Below, piece after piece: positions 21,264-31,960 of a DNA stretch of 64,000 nucleotides. The first letter of the stretch is position 1; every line of letters starts with the position of its first letter. The notes beneath the pieces are model-generated. The model was given only the letters and a program-made list of their open reading frames with translations, searched no databases and was not told the origin of the DNA. The stretch lies in the NCBI GenBank assembly GCA_030068145.1, contig JAPJBO010000210.1, positions 222,121-286,120 of the forward strand. The letters are read 5' to 3'. The position numbers were made by a program, and so were the translations under genes. Origin of the DNA: Diplonema papillatum (Eukaryota > Euglenozoa > Diplonemea > Diplonemida > Diplonemidae).

Positions 21264-22007
21264 GTGTCAATTTCCCGGAGGAAAACCGCCTGTGGAGACC
21301 CTTTACCAAAAAAAGACACTACAACAAAGTGCTGCCGGGCTTCGCCCCCGAACCCGAAAAAGTGGGATTGGCTCGACAGACACCAGTCTCGGAAAATGTA
21401 TACTACCTCGCACGGCACCACAGCTCGTTTTTCACCACTTCATGTGCGTCTGCCTCACCGCAACTTAGCGGCATGCCTGCTTAGTTTACCAAATATTAAA
21501 GGAGACGGAGACATCAATATCCAAAATAACACGAAAAGCCTCTAGGCAAAAACCCGTTTTCACATTTCTTCTAGCTACCGTCCCTCTGTTCTCGCCATTG
21601 CTCGTTCTCGTTTATCTTCAATACAGCTACATACAGGCAGAAAGTATCAGCCTCCACTGCTACAACAAATTTTGCGAGAATTGTTCTCTGCGCACAGTGG
21701 TACACATTTTCTGTGGGGAGTCGTGTCGAATCTGTAGCTTGCGCCAGTGCTTCACAACTCGGGCCTGCACAATCCATGTAGCCAACCAGAACTGCCATGT
21801 GAAGTCTCAGACTTCTTAGAACATCCTTGCATGTGCGCCCCAGAACGGTTGACCATGTTTCTGAGGGCCTGGCGATGGTTGGGGTCGGGGCAGAACGGTG
21901 CGAAACCACCAGGCTGAAGAGGTTAAAGGTGGTGAATCCCCTTCATGTTGCTCTGTACCATACACACGTACCAGGGGTTGTGTAAACAATCACCCATACA
22001 CTCAAAA

Positions 22008-25000
22008 ATGGCGGCTGCGGAGCCCATGCAAAGTTTCCTAGCTCTTATAGACCAAGAGACGGGGGTGGTGCGGAAGGCCACCACCGCTGCCACACCTGTG
22101 GCTGTAGATGTGGTTACATCTGCAGTGGCTGCAGATGTGGCTGCTTCTGCTGCTGATGCACCTGCCGGGCTGGCAGAGCAGTTGGCGCGGGTTGTGTGCA
22201 AAAGTGCCGGGGGCGGTGGCAGTGATGTGAACCGAGTGGAATACTTGTCTAGCAGCAAGGCCTGCAGCACAATGCCAGTGTGGCTGAAAGGGTTGGCGGC
22301 ATGCGGAGAGGTGCTTGGCGAGGCGAATATGTCGGAGTCGTTCATCATGCATGTGATGTGCGCACGGCGGCAAAAGCTGTCGCAGATACGACAGGACCTT
22401 GCAAGCGTAGAAGGGGGGGATGGAACGGTGCTGACCGCAGCGTTAAAAACATGGTTCCAAAGTGCAGTGTCAAAACACGGGGCGCAAAAGGTGCTCGACA
22501 TGCTGGATGCGGGGTTCGTGTACTGTTCGGGGCCCTTCATCAAGATTGCGGAGTACTTGCAGGGCTTAGAAGATGCAGCCGTCAGCAACGAGGAGACGAA
22601 CACCATTGGCTGGTGGGGGATCTACAGCGTGATCAACTACGCAATGCGTGAGGTGGGCAAGCGGCACGCGGACTGCGCGGGTGCTGTGTGCGATTTTAAC
22701 TGCACCGAATGCTGCGGGCTCTCGGCAGACAAGAGCATCGACATCATCAAGGCATTCCAGCCGTACCTGGTGCACTTGCGGGACCTCATGCAGGAGCTGC
22801 CCAAGAGGGCGGAGTTGGTGTTTCGGGGAATCACGGTCAATGTGTCGAGGCATTATAAGATAAAGACACAGTTCCGATGGCCGTCGTACACATCGACAAG
22901 CTTGAAGCAGGACACCGCGCTCGAGTACATGCAGGGGAAGGAGGGGACGTTCTTCGTGATTGCGTCGTACACGGCGTGCGACGTGCGGTTTGTGGCTCTG
23001 CACGACGAAGGAGAGCTGCTGTACCGTTGTAACACACTGTTCGAGGTCGGATGGAAGCTGTCCCCGACACTGCTGCGTATGATTGGGTGTGAGTTCGATG
23101 TGGTGGTGGTGCGCGAGGTGTGCGACGACACCAGCCAACCTGCAATCGACAGCGATCAGCGCTTGGATCAGATAACGACGGTGGCAGCGGCTACCTCGTC
23201 GCTCTTCAGTGCGTATCTCGATCAGTACGTTGAGGGGCGGGTGCAGGTGGAGGAACAGGTGAAAGAGCGGCGGTTTGTCCGCCAGTGCGGTCTGTACACA
23301 GCCGTGCATGAGTGGGTCTCCCACGGCTACATCGCCGCCGACACAGACACCGAACCCCGCAAAAGAGAGACGCGGCGACCGCTTTGCGTCACAGGCGACG
23401 GCGGGACCGGGAAGACGTCAGCCGCCATTGCGGTTTACTCGCTACTGTCGCGGCTGCGGGAGAGGGGCTGGGGGGGCAGGAAGGTGCTGCCGATCTTCAT
23501 AGCGCTGCCAACTGTGTCAGAAAAACTACTGGAAGAAGGCGCGCTGGACACGCATGTGATGGAGATGTACGGGCTCGACACCGAAGCAGTCGAAGCACTG
23601 GCGCAGAAGATGGACGTGGTGTTGATCTTCGACTCGCTTGATGAGACGGGGCTCGGCCGAGCACAGCTGGACGGAGCCCTGCGAGGCGGAGGGGGCGTTC
23701 TCGGGCTGCAGAAGTGGTGCGCAGGCTGCTCTGTGATTGTGACGACACGCACAGAGTACCTGCTCGCCACGGGGGTCACGTCCTCGCAGATCTGCGGGAT
23801 GGCTGTGCAAGAGGTAAAGATGCAGCCGTTCGGCGACCAGGACTGCCAGGATTACCTGACGAAAGTCCAGGTTCAGCGCCAAGAAGTGGGAGCGACGGAC
23901 CCCGTTGATACGGACACACTGGTGGATGCCAAGCTGAAATCGCTGCGAGCACGTGGCCTGGGTGACACACTTGCGAACCCGTTCCTTTTAAGCATGCTGG
24001 TCGAGGCTGAGGAAGACGAACACGGGCAGCAGCTGCAGCTCGAGGATCAGACCCAGATTTATGAAGGCTACTTGCTGGAGTGCTCGAGGAAAAAGTTGCG
24101 GAGAAAGACACCCTCTGGGCAGCCGATTGACGTGCAGCACGTTGAGGACGTGCTGCGCACCGGGGAGAGAGTAGCGTGTTTTATGGCAGACACAAACATG
24201 TGGCAGTTGCCGTTGAAAGATGCAGTGGCGGCTGCCTTGGGTGCATCAGACACCACCGAAGCTGTGGTTGACAGGCTGCGTTGCCTTCCTGTGCGGGTGG
24301 AGGACTGGAATGATGACAACCTGTTGCTGTCGTTCCGGCATAAGACAATTCCAGAGTACTTGTGTGCACGGAGGCTGTGGCGCGAACCTGCAGAGACCCT
24401 TTCGGCGGATCTGTCGTCACGTAGCTTTTCGAAGGACACACCGAACATCAAGCGGTTCTTCAAAACGGAAGCACTGCGGGATTTCCAGCGCTTCACCGAT
24501 GTTGTGAAACCCGCGCTTATGGTGCAGGTTGGGCGGACAAGGCTTGCGGGCGGAAGCAACCTGATGGGGCATCAGCAGAGTTCTGTCAAACATGCAGCGG
24601 CAAATGCACTTTCGCTCGCCTCGTGTGTGCCATTCCGTGGGGATGACCTCAGCGGTGTGCGCGTCGAAGACGCTGATCTTCGCATGGCTCTTTTCTGCAA
24701 CGTTCGCTGTTCAAGCGCGCAGTTCCGGAACTGCTGGTTGGAGCATGCGGAGTTCCATGGCTGCGATATGAGCGACGTGGACCTGGCGGATAGTGCGCTT
24801 GGATGCCCCCTCCCGCCCCTGAGGGGCCATGCTGATGTTGTGTACTCTGCCGCTTACTCGCCAGATGGATCGAAGCTGGTGAGTTGCAGCAGCGATTACA
24901 CAGCGAGGCTGTGGGATGCCAGAAAGGGAAAGGAGGTGCACCTCCTCCGGGGCCACACAAAAGCTGTTCGCTGGGTTGCCTTTTCTCCGGACAACAAGAC

Positions 25001-26690
25001 CGTGGCAACTTGCAGCGCAGATCACACCATCAAGATGTGGGATGCAGGGACCGGCGAACAGGTGCGCACGCTTGAGGGGCACACAGACGGGGTGCCTATG
25101 ATTGCGTATTCGCCCGATGGGTCTACGATTGCGAGCTGTGGATGGGATAAGACAATTCGTGTGTGGGCTGCAGCTGACGGGTGCGAACTGCGCGTGATGA
25201 AAGGCCACACGGCCTATCTGTCTTGTATCGCTTATGCAGCCTCGAGGATCGCAAGCGGCAGCGCCGACAAGACTGTGCGGCTGTGGAATGCAGAGACTGG
25301 GATGGAGGAGCGAATACTGGCAGGTCACACCGACAAGGTGTGGTGTGTCGCGCTCTCACGGAATGGGGCCACGGTTGCCAGTGGCGGTGCTGACCTGGTG
25401 GTTCGCCTGTGGGATGCATCGACTGGAAACGAAACGCACAAACTCGAAGGCCACATCGAAGCCGTATGGAGTGCTGCGTTTACCCCTGACGGGACAAAGC
25501 TTGCAACCGGCAGTAAGGACAAGACAATTCGGTTTTGGGATGTCGTAACCGGCAGCCAAGTGCACCAGCTGGAGGGACACACGGAGGGTGTGACCGGCAT
25601 TTCGTTCTCGTGGGATGGGGCGCTGCTCCTGAGCGGGAGTTATGACAAAACAATCCGCGTTTGGGATGCAGCTTCAAGGGCAGTGGTCTACGTGGGACAC
25701 ACGGACCAAATTTATTGCATTTCGTTCTCACCCGATACGTCTGTTGCTATTACCTGCAGCAAGGACAAGACCCTACAGACGTGGGACGCAGGAACCGGGC
25801 GGCAGCTTCGCAAATTGGAAGGCCACACCGATGGTGTGCGGTGGGTGGCGTTCTCCCCGGATGGGTCAAAGATTGCAAGTTGCAGCGTGGACAAGACCAT
25901 CAAGATATGGGACGGACCGACCGGAGACCTGCTCCACACGCTTGAGGGGCACACCGATGGGGTGCCCGCTCTTGCATTTTCGCCAGATGGCACTAAGATA
26001 GCCAGCTGCAGTTGGGATAAGACCATCCGCTTATGGGGTGCCGATGGGAGCCTGCTGCAGACCATGACAGGCCACACAGCCTATTTGTCGTGTATTGCTT
26101 ACGCAGCCTCGAGGATTGCAAGCGGCAGCGCCGACAAGACTGTGAGGCTGTGGGACGCAGCTACCGGGATTGAGGAAAAGGTACTGCGTGGCCACACCGA
26201 CAAGGTGTGGTGTGTCGCGCTCTCACCTGACGGAGCGCATGTGCTGAGCAGCGGCAACGACACCACCATTCGGATGTGGGATGCTGCAAGTGGGAGCGAA
26301 ACGCATAAACTCGAGGGGCACAGCCTCGCTGTCTGGAGCGTTGCGTTCTCCCCCTGTGGGACGAAAGTTGTGAGCGGTGGGAAATCCCACACCATGCTGA
26401 TGTGGAATGCAGCAAGCGGGCAGGAGTTGCACAGACTGGAAGGGCACACAGACTCGGTGGTCTATGCGAACTACTCGCCAGACGGGTCGAGGGTTGTCAG
26501 CTGCAGTTACGACAAAACGTTCCGTGTCTGGGACACATCAGCCACCACGGGTGAGGGGGAGCAGCAAGACCCATTATGCATCCTGATCTGCGGGATGCCT
26601 CCCCGTGCAGCCTGGTGTCACAGCAACTGCATTGGACTCGACACAGTGCGACCAGAGGCGGCCCGTGAGGTCGTCTGTTGGCAGAAATAA
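22008..26690 (+). CDS. ADP-ribosyltransferase-NACHT-pentapeptide-WD40 NLR-like protein
   Basis: Single exon, 1560 aa. The ATG at 22008 (AAAAATGG context) was preferred over in-frame upstream starts. Residues about 200-355 match the R-S-E class of mono-ADP-ribosyltransferases: ELVFRG (Arg), YTSTS (Ser-Thr-Ser) and an E-x-E in HDEGELLYRC. Next is a NACHT STAND ATPase: Walker A GDGGTGKT (about 463), Walker B VVLIFDSLDETG (about 538), sensor VTTRTEYL (about 578) and the winged-helix hallmark FRHKTIPEYLCARRL (about 777). Residues about 878-930 are pentapeptide-like repeats. Fourteen WD40 repeats (about 938-1517) form two seven-bladed propellers, then a Cys-containing tail. By analogy with NLR and STAND proteins, the propellers would sense a ligand, NACHT would oligomerise with ATP, and the transferase would be the effector. 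That role is inference; the domains are seen. All catalytic motifs look intact. Lack of introns, unlike the neighbours, may mean retrocopy, transfer or clonal expansion of a family. Confidence 0.85.
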   Translation: MAAAEPMQSFLALIDQETGVVRKATTAATPVAVDVVTSAVAADVAASAADAPAGLAEQLARVVCKSAGGGGSDVNRVEYLSSSKACSTMPVWLKGLAACGEVLGEANMSESFIMHVMCARRQKLSQIRQDLASVEGGDGTVLTAALKTWFQSAVSKHGAQKVLDMLDAGFVYCSGPFIKIAEYLQGLEDAAVSNEETNTIGWWGIYSVINYAMREVGKRHADCAGAVCDFNCTECCGLSADKSIDIIKAFQPYLVHLRDLMQELPKRAELVFRGITVNVSRHYKIKTQFRWPSYTSTSLKQDTALEYMQGKEGTFFVIASYTACDVRFVALHDEGELLYRCNTLFEVGWKLSPTLLRMIGCEFDVVVVREVCDDTSQPAIDSDQRLDQITTVAAATSSLFSAYLDQYVEGRVQVEEQVKERRFVRQCGLYTAVHEWVSHGYIAADTDTEPRKRETRRPLCVTGDGGTGKTSAAIAVYSLLSRLRERGWGGRKVLPIFIALPTVSEKLLEEGALDTHVMEMYGLDTEAVEALAQKMDVVLIFDSLDETGLGRAQLDGALRGGGGVLGLQKWCAGCSVIVTTRTEYLLATGVTSSQICGMAVQEVKMQPFGDQDCQDYLTKVQVQRQEVGATDPVDTDTLVDAKLKSLRARGLGDTLANPFLLSMLVEAEEDEHGQQLQLEDQTQIYEGYLLECSRKKLRRKTPSGQPIDVQHVEDVLRTGERVACFMADTNMWQLPLKDAVAAALGASDTTEAVVDRLRCLPVRVEDWNDDNLLLSFRHKTIPEYLCARRLWREPAETLSADLSSRSFSKDTPNIKRFFKTEALRDFQRFTDVVKPALMVQVGRTRLAGGSNLMGHQQSSVKHAAANALSLASCVPFRGDDLSGVRVEDADLRMALFCNVRCSSAQFRNCWLEHAEFHGCDMSDVDLADSALGCPLPPLRGHADVVYSAAYSPDGSKLVSCSSDYTARLWDARKGKEVHLLRGHTKAVRWVAFSPDNKTVATCSADHTIKMWDAGTGEQVRTLEGHTDGVPMIAYSPDGSTIASCGWDKTIRVWAAADGCELRVMKGHTAYLSCIAYAASRIASGSADKTVRLWNAETGMEERILAGHTDKVWCVALSRNGATVASGGADLVVRLWDASTGNETHKLEGHIEAVWSAAFTPDGTKLATGSKDKTIRFWDVVTGSQVHQLEGHTEGVTGISFSWDGALLLSGSYDKTIRVWDAASRAVVYVGHTDQIYCISFSPDTSVAITCSKDKTLQTWDAGTGRQLRKLEGHTDGVRWVAFSPDGSKIASCSVDKTIKIWDGPTGDLLHTLEGHTDGVPALAFSPDGTKIASCSWDKTIRLWGADGSLLQTMTGHTAYLSCIAYAASRIASGSADKTVRLWDAATGIEEKVLRGHTDKVWCVALSPDGAHVLSSGNDTTIRMWDAASGSETHKLEGHSLAVWSVAFSPCGTKVVSGGKSHTMLMWNAASGQELHRLEGHTDSVVYANYSPDGSRVVSCSYDKTFRVWDTSATTGEGEQQDPLCILICGMPPRAAWCHSNCIGLDTVRPEAAREVVCWQK

Positions 26691-27681
26691 TTATTTTCTC
26701 GGGGGCGGCAGACTGACGAGGCCACTTCAGGACAGATCTGGCAGGTGATCAGCGACACCTCTCCTTCATGCGAGCACAAATGTGTACAGGTCACGTGTTC
26801 GGCGGTACTGCAGAGCTACGGGCCTACGGGTCAAGTGGCTACCGATTTCCAAACGTAAGTATCAAGGCGTGGCGCTTGCGCTGAACACAAACTCGTAAGA
26901 ACCGTCAGCCAGAGGTCAGGCAGAGCGGACGGGGTTGTGGCACGGTGCTGCCTTCGACTCAAGTTTTGCAAGCTGTGGTTGACCGTCACATTCCTGGACC
27001 CGGAGGCCTTTTTCTGCCTTTTTCTTTCTACGCGCTTCTTCGGGCCTAGAAGGGAGTGCATGCACCCAACCCTCTCCTGTTCGCATTTTGGCTCGCGATG
27101 TGCTCCGCACCTGCTGCCACTTATTCCGCCATCCTAACTTCGGGGAAACCCCCGTTTTCCAGGAACTTCCTCCCTCTTCTTTTGACCAGGCCGGTCACCT
27201 CCCCTCACACTTCCGCTCCGGTTCAAGCACTGCAGTGCCTACCGCAATGAGGACAGGGGTTAATGAAGATGAGCGGTCAAGCGTCCTTCTCACACAGGAC
27301 GAGCTTGTGGCGGTTCTTGGCGTCCTCCGAATAGCCCTCCATGGCCCTGGATCATGCCGGCTTCCCCCGACCCTAAACCGGCTACGCCCGATGCGAGCCT
27401 GGAATCTCAAGGGGAGCAGCACACCATCCACTCTGCCAAGGCCCACCCACACAGGACGAGCTTCTGGTTACCACCGAACGGAAGCCGGCGCCTTGCCGAC
27501 ACACCGGTCCTTTGAACTCCAACCGCACAACCTCGCCGTGCTCTTTTTCAGGAGAGTTGACGGCCAGGTCGCACAGCCTTGAAGTACGTGGACAGGTCCT
27601 CCCCTCGTTCATTTTTGGCAGCTCCAAACAGAAGGGAAAGAGGAAGTCAGCTGCAGGCGAATGTTTCTGGGTTCCCTGTGA
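26691..27681. other. No gene recognised
   Basis: Open frames occur on both strands but have no domain or repeat support. No poly-A signal for the NLR-like gene could be singled out. Confidence 0.4.
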
Positions 27682-27724
27682 GGTTGGATGCGGGCCAACT
27701 TTTCTACAGGGACTGGCCGTAGAA

Positions 27725-27758
<34 letters not shown>

Positions 27759-28560
27759 AAGTATAGAGCTCACTAGGACAACAAACGGAGGCTGGGCCTT
27801 AGCCTTTTGAGAGGGAAACATCGGGAACATGAATGTACCTGGCCATCCTTTAGCTCCGTTAGGTCGGGAGGAGGAACGGTTTCCGGGGTGCCTTGTTGTC
27901 GGCTCCGGTTAGAAGTCCGGTTGGGGAGCTTCTTTCTGGCTCGTGCCGTGGCCCGAGAGGGGAAGCTCAGGGAGGGAATGCTGGAGCAGTTGCACGCTCT
28001 TTCGTTTTTCTTGGGGGTGGTTTCCTCCCCGTGTGTCGCCTCTTGCTGTGGTTTGCTTGGGGCTTCTCTGCTGTTTTCGTGCGGTTCTGCCCCAGCATTC
28101 TCGTTTTTCGCACGAGCGCTGCGGCGGAGTGGGGAGGAAGTGATGGATGTAAGAGAAGGAATGTGAAAACGGGAAAAAGGAGTAGATAAGAGGAAAAACT
28201 TTAACTCTGAAAAAGAAGGAATGTTTAAATGATGATGGGATGATGAGGCGTAGAGGAGGGTGTGAAGGGTAGAGCAATAGCGGAGACAAAAAAAAAAAAA
28301 AGGCGTTCACTGTGTGCTGAAGAAGCATTTCTTTGGACTACCGCTCCGGAAGCAACCGGATACCGGCAGCCCCGCTGTACCAACATGGCTTGTACAGTGT
28401 CCCGCGCTCCAAAAAAAAAAAAAAAAAACCTTGATGTGAGCCAACTTTTCTGAAGGGCCTGGCCTTTAGCAGCCTTGATGTGGGCCAACTTTTCTAAAGG
28501 GACTGGCTTTTAGCAGCCTTGATGTGGGCCAACTTTTCTGAAGGGACTGGCCTTTACCCG
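27682..28560 (+). repeat. 38-bp tandem repeat split by a poly-T/poly-A bounded insert
   Basis: Units containing GGGCCAACTTTTCT and GGGACTGGC occur once at about 27682-27727 and three more times at 28430-28552. Between them lies a segment that begins with about 27 T and ends with about 18 A. The layout suggests an element inserted into a tandem array. Confidence 0.65.
27771..28300 (+). mobile_element. Poly-A-ended retroposon-like repeat, copy 1
   Basis: About 515 bp, starting CACTAGGACAACAAACGG and ending GCAATAGCGGAGAC followed by an A tract. A nearly identical copy lies at 50443-50953 in the same orientation. A shared 5' point and a 3' A tail fit a SINE or retroposed transcript. A 119-codon frame (27807-28166) is identical in both copies but has no known domain. 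This copy has an extra short block near 28198. Confidence 0.75.
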
Positions 28561-30994
28561 CACACCCGCACTCGGCGGCCCTAGCGGGCCCCTCGTGAAT
28601 CCCGAACATTGAAAGAAGGCGGCCGTCTTGTCCAGAAAAGGGGGCCTCTCATCTATGGGAGGCCCGACTCGAGCAGAAGTTGAACCCGTTCAAAATGAAA
28701 CGACTTAAAAAAAAGGAAGGTAAAAAAAAACAACAGGAAGACCATGACACAAAAAGAAAAGATGTCGGGGTGACGAGATTCAACGACGGCTATTTGGCAC
28801 CCACTGGAAACAATCAAGTATGCCATTTGCGATTAAGTGAACAGGTTCAGAGCGGGGTAAGAAACCCTCACAGGATTTCGAAGTTCAGACGAACGACGTT
28901 CTTTCGACGGTCGGAACTTCCCCCCATATCGACATCAGGAAACGCACTCATCGCGTTGTTGGGAGCTCCTTTGGCAAGGAAGTCAAGTTGAAACAGCACG
29001 TCCCTCCGCTTCGAAGTCCAGACGATGGCTCATTGCTTGTTTTTGACATGAGGGACAAGAATCTGACCTGCACCTCCTCGTGGTGTCCCTCGGAAACGCG
29101 CTGAACGTGCGGCCGACGCAGGCAGTCTTTGTTGTTGGATTGTTGTTTCTGTCTTCGAGAGATGAGGATTGTCGGCCTTTTTTTACTGATCAATTAGCAA
29201 TCTGTGTTGGGCAAGCCAGGGTGCACTCAACAGCTCAGCTGGTACTCCGCAGCTGTCCAGGCCGGAACCTGCGGGAATGGCGCCTTCACTTCACTCCAGC
29301 TTGTTTCTATCTGCAATGGGGGGTTTCTTCGCGAACAGTAGGCAAATCGCACAGTTGTACGACCCCGCACTCACCGGGAGCTTTGCGTGGCTTCGCTTTC
29401 AAGCGTTATTTGTAGATTAGAAGGTCGGTATTTTAAAGCCTCCGGTTGACCGTAGAGGCTTGAGTATGGCGGGGGGTTGAGAAAAGTGAGAGGGTGCAGC
29501 TCGTTTCGGGTGTTGTGTCACTCCGTTGTGAAACCTTGTGAAGTCCCCTAACGCGTTTAGGGGGTGCTTGGGATTGGTAGGGTGTGGTCGTTCTGCTTGC
29601 CGGCGTGAAAAGCCAGGAAGTTTTGACGCTAATCTTCGACTCTTGATTAAGTTCACCGGGTTGCTCGTCAGGAAGATCCCGGTGCCTGGCTTTTCTTCTG
29701 GGTGGTTTCGTGTTGATCGGAGACAGCAGGCGCAGGGGGCAGGTCTTGTCTCTTCTTCATGGAGACCCGCCCCCGGCAATCCCGACTGTCCAATCACTGT
29801 CGAGAAAGGTTTGTGCCCTATAGTGATGAGGTGGTTGACCAGGCCCCCACGAAGCCTTATACACAACACGGCTACAACACGAGGAAGCAACCCTGCTTAG
29901 GTGTGCACTCAGCCATCACAGGGCCTCAGATCTCGCTACTCGACCCGACACAGCTGCCACCCAGAAGGCCGCAGCAGTAACCTTCGCAATGAAAGCACGC
30001 GCGGCTGAGTGTATGTAGGCGATCCATACAACAGCAGCATCACGCAGCTTGATCCGAGAGCTCGCTAGGGGAGGTGACGCTGCTCACCTGCCAGTCTCAC
30101 AACTGACTGCTGCCCACCGGATTAGGGGATGAAAAAAGGAAAAAGAAATGGGGGAGAAAAAGAAGGGGGGGCACTTTCTCAATAATTACTGCAGAGTTTG
30201 TTCCAAATTTCTAAAATTCAAAACCCCCAATTTTTTTCCGGAAATTTTTTTTTGGCCATTTCCAAAAAGACACAAGGTTTTGACCCTGCATGGTACATTC
30301 GTTGTGGAACCTCTCGTTGTTTTTGGCATCATACACCCGAAATAGTCACTTTGTGGGCCCTACACTAGGCTACGAACTTCATGGCATTTTTACAAATGTG
30401 TGAGTGTATGTCATTTTGTATAGTACATTCATTGTGGACCCTATATTCTCGCGATGCTGTGTTTGGCGTCAAAAACCCGTCTGAATTCACTTTTGATGGC
30501 TTTAATGAGGCTAAACACTCGAAATAGGCACTTTGGGGGGAAATTCTTTTGAAAGGGTCTCCCAACAAGAATTGTGGCATATGCGCAAAAAAACTGTTTT
30601 TTACAAATATATGCGCGAAAAAACTGTTTTTTTGAGCCAATTCACCTAGCCCCCCTGAAAGTGACTTTAGCTCGATCACGCGTCGATTACACTCGATTAC
30701 ACTCGCGAATTCTGGAGAAAAGGCTGCGTCGGAGAGGGAGAGGATCATTGCCGAGAGTTTTCCGGATTGCCACGAGGCCCCCCGGGGGCGGGGGGGGCCC
30801 GAGTGGCAATCCGGAAAACTCGAGTGCAAGAAAACAACTTCTCGAGGCAAGAAGATGGCTTTTCCACCTGCCAGACGACTTTGTCACACGGCGAGAGGCT
30901 ACTTTTAGGGACAAGAACGATGCGAAAGATGCCGTATTTGCGTACGCCTGATCTGTGATGAAAGAAGAAATTAGGGTTAGGAGTGCACACTGAT
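28561..30994. other. No gene recognised; repeat-rich
   Basis: Contains A-rich and GT-rich segments, repeated GTACATTC(G/A)TTGTGGA blocks (30293 and 30424), a twin ATGCGC(A/G)AAAAAACTGTTTTTT (30580-30630) and a 19-bp hairpin at 30755-30821. The open frame at 29417-29890 (-) has no recognisable domain. Confidence 0.45.
30755..30821. repeat. Perfect 19-bp inverted repeat (hairpin)
   Basis: GAGTTTTCCGGATTGCCAC at 30755-30773 is exactly complementary to 30803-30821, separated by a very G/C-rich loop. It lies 170 bp beyond the 3' end of the tyrosine-recombinase frame. Confidence 0.85.
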
Positions 30995-31819
30995 CTACTC
31001 GGAAGAGCACGAGTCAGTGTCAAATGAACGCTGCACCTGGGGTGTGATTCCAGATGCGTCTTGAGTGCTGAAGTTCAGTGTGGCACCGCTGCCTACTGTA
31101 ATGTTGTACACGACCGTGGGTACGGCTTGTGGCACAGGACTCGTGGGTACGGCTTGTGGCACAGGACTTGTGAGCCCTTGTGGTGAGATGCTCGGCTTTG
31201 AAAGTTGGGTGCCCAGTAAAGTTCCTGCGATCTGCGTCGCTGCCTTGGATGTGTGGTCGATGTATTCTTGCGCCGTCTTGGTGCTGGCCCATCCGAAGAA
31301 GGCCTGCAATTCGGGAAGGGAACGGCCTCCTTCACTCAAATGGCATGCAGCTGTTCTGCGCAGGGAATGTCCAGTGTACTCGTCGGAGTCCAGCCCACAG
31401 CGGATAGCCAACTTCCCCGGAACGTCACGCATCAGGTTGATGCCCATGGGGCTGCCCTTGAACCCTGTGCTTTTTCCTTTTACGGAAGTGGACCAGGCAA
31501 CATCATACTTCTTCAGCTGGTCAACGATTCTCTTCCACAATTTGATGTCGACGGAGTGGCGCACCTGCAAGATCTTGCCGATCATCGAGTAGGCTGACCA
31601 CAGCGTCTTCGGTGCGAAGCTTCTCTCCTTCCGCAAATGGTCCAGGTACAAGCACACGTCGTCCTCTGATGGCTTTGGGTCCTTTGCCCGAATCCGGCGC
31701 AAGGTTCTCATGTACGAGATGTAGCGCTGTTCGTACTTTGCCTGGCTCGCCATGCCCAGCAACTCGTTTTCCCGAGCTTCGGTGGCGAGTTTCGCAACAT
31801 CTTTCTTTGTCTTTGGCAT
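30995..31819 (-). pseudogene. Crypton-like tyrosine recombinase, incomplete
   Basis: The ATG at 31819 gives about 274 aa. The N-terminal half (YLDHLRKERS, then LWSAYSMIGKILQVRHSVDI) matches the SAM-like core-binding domain of Crypton-type tyrosine recombinases. The C-terminal half has the GINLMRDVPGKLA lead-in, YTGHSLRRTAACHL (HxxR box), then GWASTKTAQEYIDH with the Trp and the nucleophile Tyr. The middle of the catalytic domain, with the first Arg box, is not seen: the two halves join across a gap of roughly 100 residues relative to the family. No GT-AG intron is visible there, so it is probably an internally deleted copy. A Pro-Val-rich tail with a short repeat (SPVPQAVPT) follows. Cryptons are DNA transposons that move by this enzyme; no element ends are recognised. 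Confidence 0.65.
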
Positions 31820-31879
31820 CCTCCCCCTGAGATCGTGTTGGAAGTGCCTGAATTGGGACGGAAAACCAAAAGTGTCCAC

Positions 31880-31960
31880 AGTGAAGAAAAGTCGCCCACA
31901 GTGAAGAAAAGTCCGCCCACAGTGAAGAAAAGTAGCCTACAAGCAGTGTAGAAAAGTCGG
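31880..31960 (+). repeat. Short tandem repeat, GTGAAGAAAAGT units
   Basis: About four units of CCCACAGTGAAGAAAAGTC with small changes lie directly upstream of the recombinase frame (which reads leftward). They could be part of that element's 5' region. Confidence 0.7.

Noticed and set aside
27807-28166. 119-aa ORF in the retroposon-like repeat as a host gene
   Set aside because: Identical in both copies because the copies are young; no domain, and composition follows the DNA.
29417-29890. 157-aa ORF or organelle rRNA-like segment
   Set aside because: I could not match it to any rRNA or protein family with confidence.
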